A DNA stretch of 64,000 nucleotides from Oscheius dolichura (Eukaryota > Nematoda > Chromadorea > Rhabditida > Rhabditidae): the NCBI GenBank assembly GCA_932521035.1, contig OW051493.1, positions 2,976,001 to 3,040,000 of the forward strand, given 5' to 3'. This document shows positions 1-10,096 of the stretch, one piece after another. The notes beneath the pieces were generated by a model, which was given only the letters and a program-made list of their open reading frames with translations, did not search any database and was not told where the DNA came from. The position numbers and the translations under genes are program-made. Within the stretch, counting starts at the first letter, position 1. Each line of letters opens with the position of its first letter.

Positions 1-1352
1 CACCAGGCGTGCGTGGTATAACCAATCTTGCGGGACTATTTGGCTTGTTTCGCATTGGTGTGTTTCTTGCAGGACTAGTAGCTGTAGCGCGCACAGGAGT
101 GTTAACAGCAGACGCTATACGGCTTCGAGCAGGACTTCGGTTCATACGTCGTACTTCTTCTTCGGCGATTTCACGTCTTCTCCGCTCTTCAGCTTTCCGT
201 TCAGCTTCCACCCTTTGAAGTTCCAGGTTTTTGTGAACCTAAACTTTATTTGCGTGACCACAATTAGATAGAAAGCAACCTTTTGAACCTTTTCTTCACG
301 CTCTTTTTTAGCTTTTTCCACCTTTCTCTGCTCTTGTTTTTCCTTTCGCTCCTGCGCTGCCTTCATTTTGGCTTCAAAATCGAGGATTCGCTCTTCCGCC
401 TAAAAACTCTGGTCAAGGTATCCACAAAAGCACCTTTGTGGGAATGGGAGCCTTCGCGTTCCTAGTGGCAGCTCTAGTCTTTCTCATTTCCGGCTTTCGC
501 GGAGTGTTTACAGAATCTACTTCAGCGGAAGATATCTTTTCTTTCTAAAAAAAATCAATGCATAAATATGATGCAAACATACTTTGATTTTATCACGGCC
601 TTTACCAATCGTGTTCGAAGAAGGTGGTACATCAATTGCAGAGGCGGGTTCAAATACAGGCCTTGGCAATGGAGATGCAACGGTTGGCGTCATTGCCTCA
701 ACCTTACAAGAATTAATTATTTCAACATTTCCAACCTTGATTTGCGACTCGGGAATAACTGGATGTACAAGGTTATCCAGGTTTTCGTGATTGGTCGTTT
801 TTTCTTCATATTGCGATACCGTAGATTCCGCCATATTTGTATTATCCAGATGTGTATTTGTCTATAATACCACATAACCAAAAATAATTTAAATTTCTCA
901 CTTGATTGGATTTTTTTCCAGTTCGGACAGTACTCATTGGCTCCTTCTTTATTTCAATAGGAGCAAAACTATCGAGCAGCCGAAACTTATTATTTCTTGG
1001 AATATTTACACGTCTTCCACTGATGTAAAATATTACATTTTCTAAGATAACTATCATACTTTTGACGTAAGTTGTCGGTGACCAAGTCTCGCTGTCTCCT
1101 CAGCCATTCAACATGCTCAACCATAGTATTTTGAAAGTTAGTAAAGGTAGTTTGAAACTCATTGAGATCATCGATCTTTAATTCTGTATTAATTCAAGAA
1201 TAGCAAACTAAACTCACTGAAAGAACTTGCGGAGGTTCCTGAAGACATTGTGGCAGGAGGATAAAAGTATCAGGCTTTCTTGCAATCTGATTATCGCTTG
1301 CAGATTTATTTCCTCTAACACCTCTAGCTGAATTGACCCTTGCACGAACCAT
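1..1352 (-). CDS. Basic coiled-coil protein, possibly INCENP-like; C-terminus runs off the window
   Basis: Read right to left from an ATG at 1352. At least six exons join in frame; two introns are only 34 nt (400-433 and 545-578) and one is 40 nt. The start is basic (MVRARVNSARG). A helical stretch follows (NTMVEHVEWLRRQRDL at about 1140-1090), then a low-complexity Ser/Pro region. Next comes a charged helix rich in AEER/KEK/ERKAEERRR (about 400-170), and finally a tail with repeated SPAR/NTP motifs that leaves the window. A short N-terminal helix containing a WLxxxR-type core followed by a long single-helix region is the layout of inner centromere protein, which scaffolds Aurora B and binds survivin/borealin. 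The IN-box that would prove this is not in the window. Other microtubule-associated coiled-coil proteins remain possible. The first exon junction is approximate. Confidence 0.55.
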
Positions 1353-1850
1353 TACTGAAAAGAAAACAATTCACAATGATATCACGGCAAAATATATAAA
1401 TCTAAATGCCAGCGGCACCCATTCGAACATAATATCTTGGCGCGTGTTCGGCAGAGCGCAATTACTCGTGCATGGAAACGCAAAAACGTGAATGGAGGCA
1501 ATATTCTTGAAGGTTGGAAAGTGTCAAAAGAATGAAATGCAGCAAGCGAGGAATACAGAAAAAATCGATAGCGATTGTCTACAAGCCTGCTATTATAAAA
1601 ATTTGTGAAAGATCCCATAAAAATGGAATGGCACCGTTTGTTTAGACAAGGCAGAAAAGGAAATGTCTTTAAAAAACGCTCTTTTTACAAAACGAAAAAA
1701 AACGCAGAACGTTGTAAAGAGCGGGGAGCGTGCCTCGTTGGGCAAAATTCACGCAGCTTTGTTTCCATGAAACAACTGTTTTCACAGTTCTTCTTTCATT
1801 GAAGACATGAACACTTGAAAAACAAAAACATGAACACATCTAAAATAATG
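1353..1850. other. AT-rich stretch without a supported gene
   Basis: This lies upstream of the coiled-coil gene and probably contains its promoter and 5' UTR. Short open frames are present on both strands, but none shows splice signals or a recognisable domain. Confidence 0.4.
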
Positions 1851-2057
1851 TCAAAACTTTATTTTCTTCAATTTCTCTTCAACATCCTTTGTCTTTTCAT
1901 TTGTATCCCAAAGTTCATATGCACAGGTACTCTGGCAATTATCGTTTCTTGTCTGTTGATCAGGATTGTTAGGGAATCCCAACAGTTTTTGGCACAGTTC
2001 GGGGCATATTGTAAAACGTTCATCTTCCGCTTCTTCCTGGCCGTTCAATATCGTCAC
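1851..2057 (-). CDS. C-terminal exon of an unrecognised Cys-containing protein
   Basis: An open frame of 68 codons begins right after an acceptor-like CCCATTTAG and ends in a stop at 1851. An in-frame stop lies immediately upstream of the acceptor, so it makes sense only as a spliced exon. The peptide is acidic to polar, with four cysteines (TICPELC, DNCQSTC) and a Lys-rich end (VEEKLKKIKF). A possible upstream exon at about 2145-2210 would encode a hydrophobic segment (YYVLISLLASSLL), but the phases do not join cleanly. I do not recognise the family. It could be a decayed gene. Confidence 0.35.
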   Translation of the reverse strand: MTILNGQEEAEDERFTICPELCQKLLGFPNNPDQQTRNDNCQSTCAYELWDTNEKTKDVEEKLKKIKF

Positions 2058-2079
2058 CTAAATGGGCTGTTCACACACT

Positions 2080-2486
2080 AAAGGAAGAATTTGTGTTGAT
2101 TCTTGTAAGAATAATTTAATTGATCAATTTACCAAGCAAAGAACTAGCCAATAGGGAGATGAGTACATAATAATCTGCCAAGTCGAATAGGAAAGGCGCC
2201 TGTTTGTCTGTATGACCCAATCAGTAACCTTGTCAGGGCATTACAAATCGAAGGAAAACGTTCGGGTGTGACCGAGACCTTGGTCTATTTGCGATTTTCC
2301 CCTGGAATTCCGGACTGGTACATATAGGGTGCCGGTTCAGAGTACTCTTCGATACATCCCTACCCTACACCCAGCCACCGCCGCAGAGGCGACGACGACG
2401 GTCCCCAGTGAGCCAGATGTCCGGCCACAGATATCTGCCTGCCGTCCCCCGTTCTCTGGGCGCCTTGTCCAAATCCCATGTTGATT
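2080..2486. other. Intergenic stretch downstream of the GILT gene
   Basis: No coding exon can be supported. Near 2487-2500 the minus strand reads TTAATAAATG, a polyadenylation signal placed just after the GILT stop codon. Confidence 0.4.
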
Positions 2487-2515
2487 TCATTTATTAAGAT
2501 GGGAACATAAATAAA

Positions 2516-3470
2516 TTAGGGGAAGGAGACAGTCCTGTAGCGTTTTTTCATCTGCTGGCTGCAGTAGGGGATCGGCTTGTCCCCATTGTACCACTGGCAG
2601 AGGAGACTCGGGATGTCGTCCATCAGATTTTGGGAGCGGGCCAGCGAGACATTGTTGAAGAGGACCCACGGCACGAATTGATGCTTCTCCGGCCAGACGT
2701 TGGCTGTCCTTTCGGCCGCCTTGACCTGTAGTCGCTCGCCCAGTCGGGAGACGAGGCACGACTGGATCATGCGCTGGATGTCGTCGCCGATGGAATAAGT
2801 CCGGAAACACTTGGAGGAGGCCTTGTCGAATGTGACCCCGTCCTGAAATAGGCATTCTTGGGATTTTCTGGAAGGGGGACAACCTTGAGCTGGCTCTCGA
2901 GACAATAGATCAACGGCACGTATTGATCCTGGGTCTGGACGGAGTCGATGAGACACGACTCGAACCGGTTGATCTGGCACTCCTGCTCGCCGTGCTGGCA
3001 GACAATTGAGCCGTTCTGAAACAGAACAATTTAAAGCTACAGTAGCTCAATTAAGCTAAAAAGGGGAAAAGGTAGGCGGAAAGGCGCCGGCGTTAGCCGA
3101 TCTTCGATTTTGAAAACGACCATTCTCTCACCTGAATCCGGGCATTTCCATAGGGGACGATTTCAATCTTGACAAAGCCGGCAAAGTTCTTATAGATCTT
3201 GGGGTACAACTGCTGGACTATCCACTCCTGGCAGTCGGGACACAGAGCCTCCACGAGGACGGTGAGCAGGACGGGCTTATTGTGGGTGGCCGAGGTATAT
3301 CTGGGAGGAATTCAGAGAGGAAGAGTATATGCCAACCGGTCACAGTGTTCCTTGAAGCCACACTGCCTGATCAGATCCGCATTACTGCACCAGAGGGAAG
3401 GGGGAACGACGCCGCATTGGTCGCCGGCAAAGGCGAGGCCGATGAGAAGAGCCGAGCTGATCCAAAACAT
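2516..3470 (-). CDS. GILT-type thiol reductase (gamma-interferon-inducible lysosomal thiol reductase family)
   Basis: Four exons read from an ATG at 3470, with introns of 36, about 110 and 41 nt. The start encodes a signal peptide (MFWISSALLIGLAFAG). Exon 2 carries the thioredoxin-like active site CPDC in VEALCPDCQEW. Exon 3 carries the complete GILT signature CQHGxxECxxNxxxxC (CQHGEQECQINRFESC, near 3000-2950). The last exon has the conserved HQFVPWVLFNN segment and ends at a stop at 2516. GILT proteins reduce disulfides in lysosomes or are secreted; nematode members are linked to pathogen responses. All the cysteines expected for activity are present, so the protein should be functional. 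A minus-strand AATAAA follows the stop. The family assignment is firm; which paralogue is not known. Confidence 0.93.
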
Positions 3471-4000
3471 GGCGAGGGGACTGGCCGGGGACTGGGGACC
3501 GCGTCAGGTGTGCTGGTCAATTGACTAATTGCCCTGTGTTCCTTCGCTTTTACCCCAAACAATCGATACTGTCATAAAACTCCCGGGACGAGGGCCAGGG
3601 AGGCAGGGAGGATGAATGGAAGAGAAGCGGCTCTCTTTTAATTGACCGAAATACCTGGCCCTCGCCCTCCCAGGCTCTGTGGTAGGTAGAATACTGTACA
3701 AGAGAAGGAGGTGGACGATGGCCAGCTATCCTGAGAAAGAACTGACACTTCTTGAGACGAGGATCTTCCCTATTGATTGTTTGTCTTCGACCCAAATGCC
3801 ATCTGATGATCATTCTCGTCACGATATTACTGTACAATTGGTAGTGCATTTGATATTACTGTACAATTGGTAGTGCAATCAATATGGGCTACTCAGCCAG
3901 GAAAGCATGTCCTCCTCCAAAAACACTAATCTAACCCGAGCCTGGATTGTAATTTGAACCTTGTTCCTCCCCTTCCTTTCCACAATATTTTTCTCTTTTT
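3471..4000. other. Intergenic region with a 26-bp direct repeat
   Basis: A perfect 26-bp segment containing TTACTGTACAATTGG occurs twice, at 3823-3848 and 3852-3877 (period 29). No coding exon is supported, although a short ATG-started frame at 3913 could be a first exon of the next gene if its reading phase were different. Confidence 0.5.
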
Positions 4001-4005
4001 ACAGT

Positions 4006-5062
4006 TCTTATCCTTGTCCATATGAAATACGAACAATTTTCTGGAATACCGACGGGGGAATATTGCGGCTCCAAATTGTAAGGAAGGTGAGTCATTTTTG
4101 GGTTGGAGCTCTTCAGTGCTACCCGATTCCGTACGTCTCCGTCGCAGCTGCCGAGTTATAGACGAGTTCTGTGAAACCAACCGGGGCCGGCTGGGAATCT
4201 ACTACTATCAGAAGAAGCCCCTTCTGTACTTGCTGAATACTCTGCTCTCGGATCCTATTCAGACGGTGGATTCACTCGTCTTCCATTTTATTGAGCCTAT
4301 AGATCGAATAATGTTCGACAACAACGTGGTCATTGAGGGGCAAGAGGAAAGAAACACGTGAAGTTCAATGTTACCCAGATAGCCCTCCCTGTAGCTCGAA
4401 CGGCCTTGGTCAATTCTCAACGTATTTCCGTTTTCTTATCAGAGAATAAAAGAACATTCAGAGATGGGAACAGGAGACATCTTTCCCCTATACGTTCAGC
4501 TATGAATTTGAAGAAAGCAAAACCTACTCGGAGGAGGACATCTTGGGAGAGTGAACGGCATGGCTACCCGCGGAGGCTGTCTACTTCGGATATTTCATCA
4601 ACTCCACGGAGCATACAGAGAACAAGCACGGGAATGAAAATGTACACTTCTCTCTCACAGTAAGAGTCTTGTCATGTATAGCCACGACGCATCCCGGAGA
4701 AGGGGAAGGGGGGATACGGGAGGACGACAGCAATGTGATCTCTCTTTCAGTCTAGAACGAAATGGGACATCTGAATCAATGAAGTACAAGACGGAGAAAA
4801 GCGGCGAGTAGTAGTAGTAAGGAGAATCGCCAACTATGATACCACACCAGTGGAATTCCGTTTGCAAACTCCGACTTCGAAGGACGACCTCCTTTCGGCA
4901 CTCATGGACTTCTTGCGAAAGATGTATCCCCGGTTCCCTGTGGATCTCTCTGTATTCTATGAAGTTATGGACAGGATAGACATCTTGGTGGATATCAAGA
5001 AAGGCTTTGATGAATTTGTTCAGTTGGTCGAAGACTTTTATGCAGAAGATGATGAAGAGTAG
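4006..5062 (+). CDS. Unrecognised multi-exon gene
   Basis: Three stretches have good coding character. One follows an acceptor at 4005 (ILRLQIVRK). A second is about 4117-4358, with VIDEFCETNRGRLGIYYYQKK and SLVFHFIEP. The third is about 4800-5062, with FRLQTPTSKDDLLSALMDF and a very acidic end, EDFYAEDDEE, before TAG at 5060. A further exon near 4470-4550 has PYTFSYEFEESKTYSEED. Short introns such as 4088-4117 separate them, but I could not make every phase agree. An AATAAA at 5104 follows the stop. No signal peptide or transmembrane segment is visible. The mixed alpha/beta pattern around QKK...FHFIEP recalls HORMA-type folds, but this is a weak impression and I assign no function. Confidence 0.5.
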
Positions 5063-5326
5063 AAATGGTACCTCCTCTCTCGTTATTGTCGCTCTTTGTG
5101 ATGAATAAAAGTGAAATTGTAAAGAATTCCCTCTGATGATTATTTATGGCCCTTTTGTGAAGCATTTTTGACATGGTACTGTATAAATTGGATGAATATG
5201 AGCGAGATAGATAAAAAGGGCGCTTAGTACAAGAGACAGGCGTCGTCTTTCCAGTCCCCAAAAGAATAAGGCTTCTGCTACGAGTCAAGCACCGACATAG
5301 AATTCTTTATTCGTTAGATATGGATA

Positions 5327-6679
5327 TTAACTCTGTTGAAGGACCTTCGGACCCATTCCCACCTCAGAAATGATGAGATTCTTGATAACCGGTCCATTTT
5401 GAGAAGAGGCATCGATGCCCCTGGGCCGGAGTTCGGCCAAAACCGGAGTGGCTACTATAAAGACCGAGGCTATTTGTTCTAAAAATGGAGAGATGTCTTC
5501 CTGAAAGGGCCAGGTCACTAGAGCAGAGACTGCCCCACCTGACAGAGGTAGATACAGGCATTCGGCCCGGCATCGAAGGTATAGGCAGCTCTTACTCGGC
5601 CCCTGTTGAACTGGTGCACCTGGCGGATGACTTCTCTCGACGCGTCTGTCAAATACTGTAAAATAGGAGATTATGGGGAGGGTGACCGAGTACCATCAGC
5701 GGGGGATAGGTGTCCATACAGACGGCGTGGAATTGATTGCTGTCGGCCATTGTGATCCGGGCGAATTCGTCGAAATCCCGCCGTTCAAAGGCTTCGATCA
5801 ATCTGAAACGGTCTATTCCCACGGGAGACGGGTGATCTAACTTCTCTGTCCGTTGAGGGACGACGCACTCGACGCGCTGCTTCAACAGACCACTCGTGGC
5901 CACCGTATTCCTCATCCCTACAGTGCTGCCGGTCTCCTTCTCCTTCTCATCCAAAATTATGATTATGGCTCGTAGTTCTGGCCAATGAGATTCGGGTAAA
6001 ACGGACTAAAGAGCAATTGTTTAGACTTGAAAGAGAAAATAAGAGACTTCCGAGTAGCAGTCGAAGCCCACGGGATTCTCCCCACAATGCCACTGCATCA
6101 GACCCTCGCCCACACTGCGGCAAGCACTTCCGGATCCTGAAACCCTGGGGTTATCTGCCTGTTAGTCTATAGAAATCCCACCTATTCTGGCAATTTGTGA
6201 GATCTCCGTCTTGGTCAAGTCGAAGATATTCCCGAGGGCGAAGGCGATGGCCGCGAAGCCCGCGGCGGAGCTGGCCAGCCCGGCGGCCACGGGGAAGTTC
6301 GTCGTCGACTGTACCACGAAGCTCAGGGAATTCCCATCGGCTCCCTTCTCTGCTAATAGTTGTCGAACTTCCTAAATTAAAGAATATATTATAATGGAAT
6401 TGCCTCACTTGAAAGCATTTGGCAAAGCGGGAGCTGTGAATATCCCGAACTGGGTGGCCATTGATGGCGACGGAGTCCCTGCCGCCCTCGTCCACCACTT
6501 CGACTCGTGTCCGGGCACAGAGAGCATTAATCGAGAGGGAGACCGAATCATTTAGAGGAAGTATCAACTTCTAGAGAGAGGATAAGAATAATAAAGACAA
6601 TGCCAACCTCGTCCCGTTTGCCCCAATACTTGATAATGGCAATGTTGATGGGAGCCTGGACTTCTATCCACTTGACCAT
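5327..6679 (-). CDS. MVD: Diphosphomevalonate decarboxylase
   Basis: The ATG is at 6679 ([24 protein letters not shown]). Seven exons are separated by introns of mostly 37-55 nt, and the stop is at 5327. Conserved blocks appear in order: the N-terminal [21 protein letters not shown], the GHMP-kinase phosphate loop [15 protein letters not shown], the GSGSACRS motif, [34 protein letters not shown] and [10 protein letters not shown]. The enzyme makes isopentenyl diphosphate from mevalonate diphosphate using ATP. In sterol-auxotrophic nematodes the pathway still serves dolichol, ubiquinone and prenylation. The Ser, Asp and Arg positions expected in the active site are all in place. A minus-strand AATAAA lies at 5306-5311. 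Its 3' end converges with the gene ending at 5062. Confidence 0.95.
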
Positions 6680-7288
6680 TCAGCCGACGACTGGAAAATG
6701 GGACAGGATGAGACGGGATTGGGAAGAACGCGGCTCAAACAATTCGCTTTCGGGTGATAACGCGTTATGAAAAATGGGGTGACGATGAGGGATATTTTGG
6801 GGACCGGGCTGGGTGACTGGCCTCTGTCGTGGGTCTTCTGCCTCACTACTGCGGCCTGCTAGTTTAAGAAAGGTGAAATATTGCTATGTAAAGGACAGAA
6901 GAGGCATCGGTGATCCCACTCGAAAGACAATTGAATAATTTATCCTCATAATATAAAAATATATAAATATTAAAAGACATACGTGTAAGCTGAAAGCGAC
7001 GCCCCATGGCAGTAGACGAAATAAGAATTTAAAAAAACAGCTAGAAGTGAATACGGCAAATCACATTGACACGGTCGGGGGCGAGTTGGGGAGAGTGAAA
7101 GACGTTTATGATGAATGCACAACCGATGATAGGGGACGGGGAGAGGATGATGTGTGGCGGGAAGGCGGGATGGATCAGGATGAAAGAGACGACGGAGAGA
7201 AGGCAGGAACTGGACGAGGGAGGATGAAAGAAGACGGCAAGCTGACTCCTGAGCAAGGGAAAGAAGTGGATTTGTGGGAAGAGTGCCC
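6680..7288. other. Intergenic region between MVD and the next minus-strand gene
   Basis: This contains the MVD upstream region and the 3' UTR of the gene ending at 7289. No further exon is supported. Confidence 0.4.
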
Positions 7289-8263
7289 TCAGAAGAGGGC
7301 GGTGTGTTTCTTCTTGAGGCTGCGACGTTTCGGCGGCACACCGTCGGCCACCGCGGCGTTAGACTTGATCCAGTTGTCCATCTTAGCCACGGCTTTATCG
7401 AGCTCCGATGGAGGATACGGGGCATCCAGAGAATGCTGGAAATATAACAATAACTCCGTCGGAGAAGTGATTCTCACCGTCTTCCCAGAGGTGTTTGAGT
7501 CTTCGTCTTGGGAGACGCGCATCCTCCAGGACCGTCGGCGGGCGATGGCCGCGGAGGGCGTCGACTGGACAGAGGCGCACGAGTAGCCGGCGATGTTTAC
7601 CGAGGAGGAGCCACTCAACCTCTAAAAAAGACGGTTTCTTTATAAAAGAGGGGTTCCAACTTGAGTGAGTGTCCTTCTCGACCCCGTGCTGTCTTTGTCC
7701 TTCAACGAGTTCTGCCTGTCCACCAGCGGTTGCCTCACTGCCGGAGGAGTTGCTACGACGTTCTCCACCTCCGGGAGGACCTCGTGGTCCAGGAGGGGAG
7801 CATTCTCCCGGGTGGACCAGGCCTTACTCATAAAGTCGATGGACTTCGACGTCGGTTTTGTTTGGTTGAAGGGAGAGAGGAACCTGTAGAAGGTCGAACA
7901 CGAATAAGGGCACCGCTTACCAGTCACTTCTGCTCTTCATCCGCCGGACTTGGTTTTCATGGACCCAGTCGAGGCACGAGAGGGAGCGACCGGCATCCCC
8001 GGCACAGGCTGTCAGCGGCCGAAGCACCTCCAACTCAAAATGATCTTCGACGTCGCTGGCCTCGTGGAGGACCTGAAACTGAAATCCATCTGTTTCCTCC
8101 CAGAAGATGGCCGACCGACCTCTCCGACACTGCTACTCAGCCGATTGTTAAGCCTGACCGCGGTGGGGGCACTGGTACTAGGGCGGTTGTCCTGCGACGA
8201 AGCGGCTTCTCCCTCATAGACGACGACTTCCGGACGAGAGAAATACCCTAAAAAATGCCCCAT
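7289..8263 (-). CDS. Unrecognised Ser-rich, basic-tailed protein
   Basis: At least five exons join in frame. An exon with YFSRPEVVVYEG follows a possible ATG at 8263. After a 46-nt intron comes VLHEASDVEDHFELEV...CLDWVHENQVRRMKSRSDW. After a 39-nt intron come LSPFNQTKPTSKSIDFMSKAW and STRENAPLLDHEVLPEVENV. A 39-nt intron leads to SGSSSVNIAGYSC. A 42-nt in-frame intron (GTGAG...TTCCAG) then leads to HSLDAPYPPSELDKAVAKMD and the C-terminal PKRRSLKKKHTALF. There is no signal peptide or membrane segment. The Ser/Thr richness and basic tail suggest a nuclear or cytoskeletal protein, but no family is recognised. The ATG at 8263 sits just before an acceptor-like TTTTTTAG, so the true start may be further upstream. 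Confidence 0.6.
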
Positions 8264-9033
8264 CCGAATAGTTTTAATGAATAGAGTGAGTCAGTAATTG
8301 TGTTCTTGTTGTTCTCACGATACAATGATACACGTATAAAATTAGGAGGGGCGGAGGGGAGGGGGAAGATGGTAATGGAAGGCAACCAGAAAGAACATAT
8401 TATGGAGGGGGGACGGTCAAAAAGAGAAGAAAATAACCATGCGAAAAAAAAGAAGAACATATTATGAGGGGGAGGGATTACGGCGGGGCAGACATAACAG
8501 AGAAGATGGAGAAAGAGAAGGAGAGCAAGATCACCTGAGGGGAACCGTAACTGGAAGGGGGACGGGTCTGGTGGCCGATCCTCCGCACCCATACAATCTC
8601 GACAGCGGGGTAATTGAGGTTTGGAACCTATTTGATAGAAGATATAACGTTACTGCCAAGATTATACGGGGCGGAGGATGAGTCGCACCAGAGGGAGACG
8701 TAAGGCATACAATGTGGAAAGGTACTGGACATGGAAAGCTTTCTGTTTTGTTTTGAGAGATGGAGAGAGCGAGAGAGATCCAAGAGAACCACTGCATCCG
8801 GCTGGAGGGTTACGGAATTTTAGATATAAAAAGCAGACACCTTTTAGGAGGGCAGTGAGGGCCACAGTTAGACAGTCGATTTCACGCTCACGTGCATTTT
8901 AGTCACAAAACGATTAGAGAAAGAGAGACGCAGTGGTTCGAGTTTTAGAGCTGACCGTTACTCATCAGATTGGGGATATGTGGAGGGGTCAGCTGAGTAT
9001 CAATGAGGGGAGGATGGAGGAGGGGGGCCCACA
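8264..9033. other. Purine-rich stretch
   Basis: The plus strand is strongly G/A-rich (8340-8560 and 8680-8800), with short tracts such as GAGAGCGAGAGAG. I see no supported coding exon. Confidence 0.4.
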
Positions 9034-9323
9034 CTAGAAGTCACAGCTGATGCTCTGTTTCAGATCGACCACGTCGAGGGCGGCCGCGTGTGCCGGTGGC
9101 CTCTTGGGGTGATCCGTGGTATGGGCCAGCGGATGGCGATGGAGGCTGCCCGTCCGCTGGACCAGTACCGTCTTGGGGCTGGAGGTGGCGGTGGCCGAGG
9201 CGGTCGTTGACGGCGGCACACAGGTACTTCGAGCAATGGGCTCCGGCTCCAGATGGAGGGCGGCCAGCGAATAGGCACCGGCACACTTGGCAGCCAGGGC
9301 GGAGAAGGCCGGCGACGAGAGAT
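9034..9323 (-). CDS. Possible terminal exon of an unknown protein
   Basis: An open frame of about 96 codons begins directly after an acceptor-like GTGGTTTAG (9325-9324) and stops at 9034. The peptide is Ala/Pro/Thr-rich (SALAAKCAGAYSLAAL, TTASATATSSPKT) and ends in DLKQSISCDF. I found no upstream exon. The high GC content makes open frames common here, so this is tentative. Confidence 0.25.
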
Positions 9324-10096
9324 CTAAACCACACCTCACTTCCACACAGTTAAACAAAGCGAAAGAAGGACAGCTGAGTTCAGAGGGTCAGGAACACATG
9401 CACTTTCCGTTAGACAGAAGACCGGGGTGGCAGAAAAAGAGGCAAGGAGACACCGGCAGGGGGTTCATCACTTCGTTGTCGGATTCAAAGTGGATATTTT
9501 TTACAGTAATCTTAAAATTGAAGCAGAATTTCCGACGAGCCATGAATTTTCTATTGGAAACAGGCCATATCTCCTCAATTATTGCTGTTTTGTGGTTAGA
9601 AATATGTCAAAATCTGTGTAAGGGAGGCTGGAGGAAGATTCTAAAGTCTCCCATCTACACACTACGGTATTACAGACATTTATCGCCCCGAGATCACTGA
9701 GCATGCGGGAAAGGTGGGCCGAACGATTCGGAGAGGCTTCTCACTTGCACCCATACAGTCTCGGTAGGATAACTTTCCTATCCCGTTACAAAATCTTCTT
9801 CTACCAAGATTTCATGGGTGATTGGAGGTGAGCAAAGCCACCCCGTTAGAGCAGGCCGGAGACCGGGCCAAGATTTTGGATCACTGGCCGGTCCCGACAG
9901 CACAATTTTGGTTTTTTTAGCTTCATATTGGCCTGGTAATTTACGGCATGCAGATGGAAACCGAGTGTTTTTGACAACACTTGTACAGGATAGAGAATGT
10001 CACGCGGGAGTCCCCTTCCGGCTGCTCCTTGTCTTTTTCTGCCTGTATTTTTGTGCCCTGAGGCAACACGTTTGTGTGTGTAATTGGTATATAAAA
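9324..10096. other. Intergenic stretch before the repeat array
   Basis: No supported exon, RNA gene or clear repeat copy seen. Confidence 0.35.
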
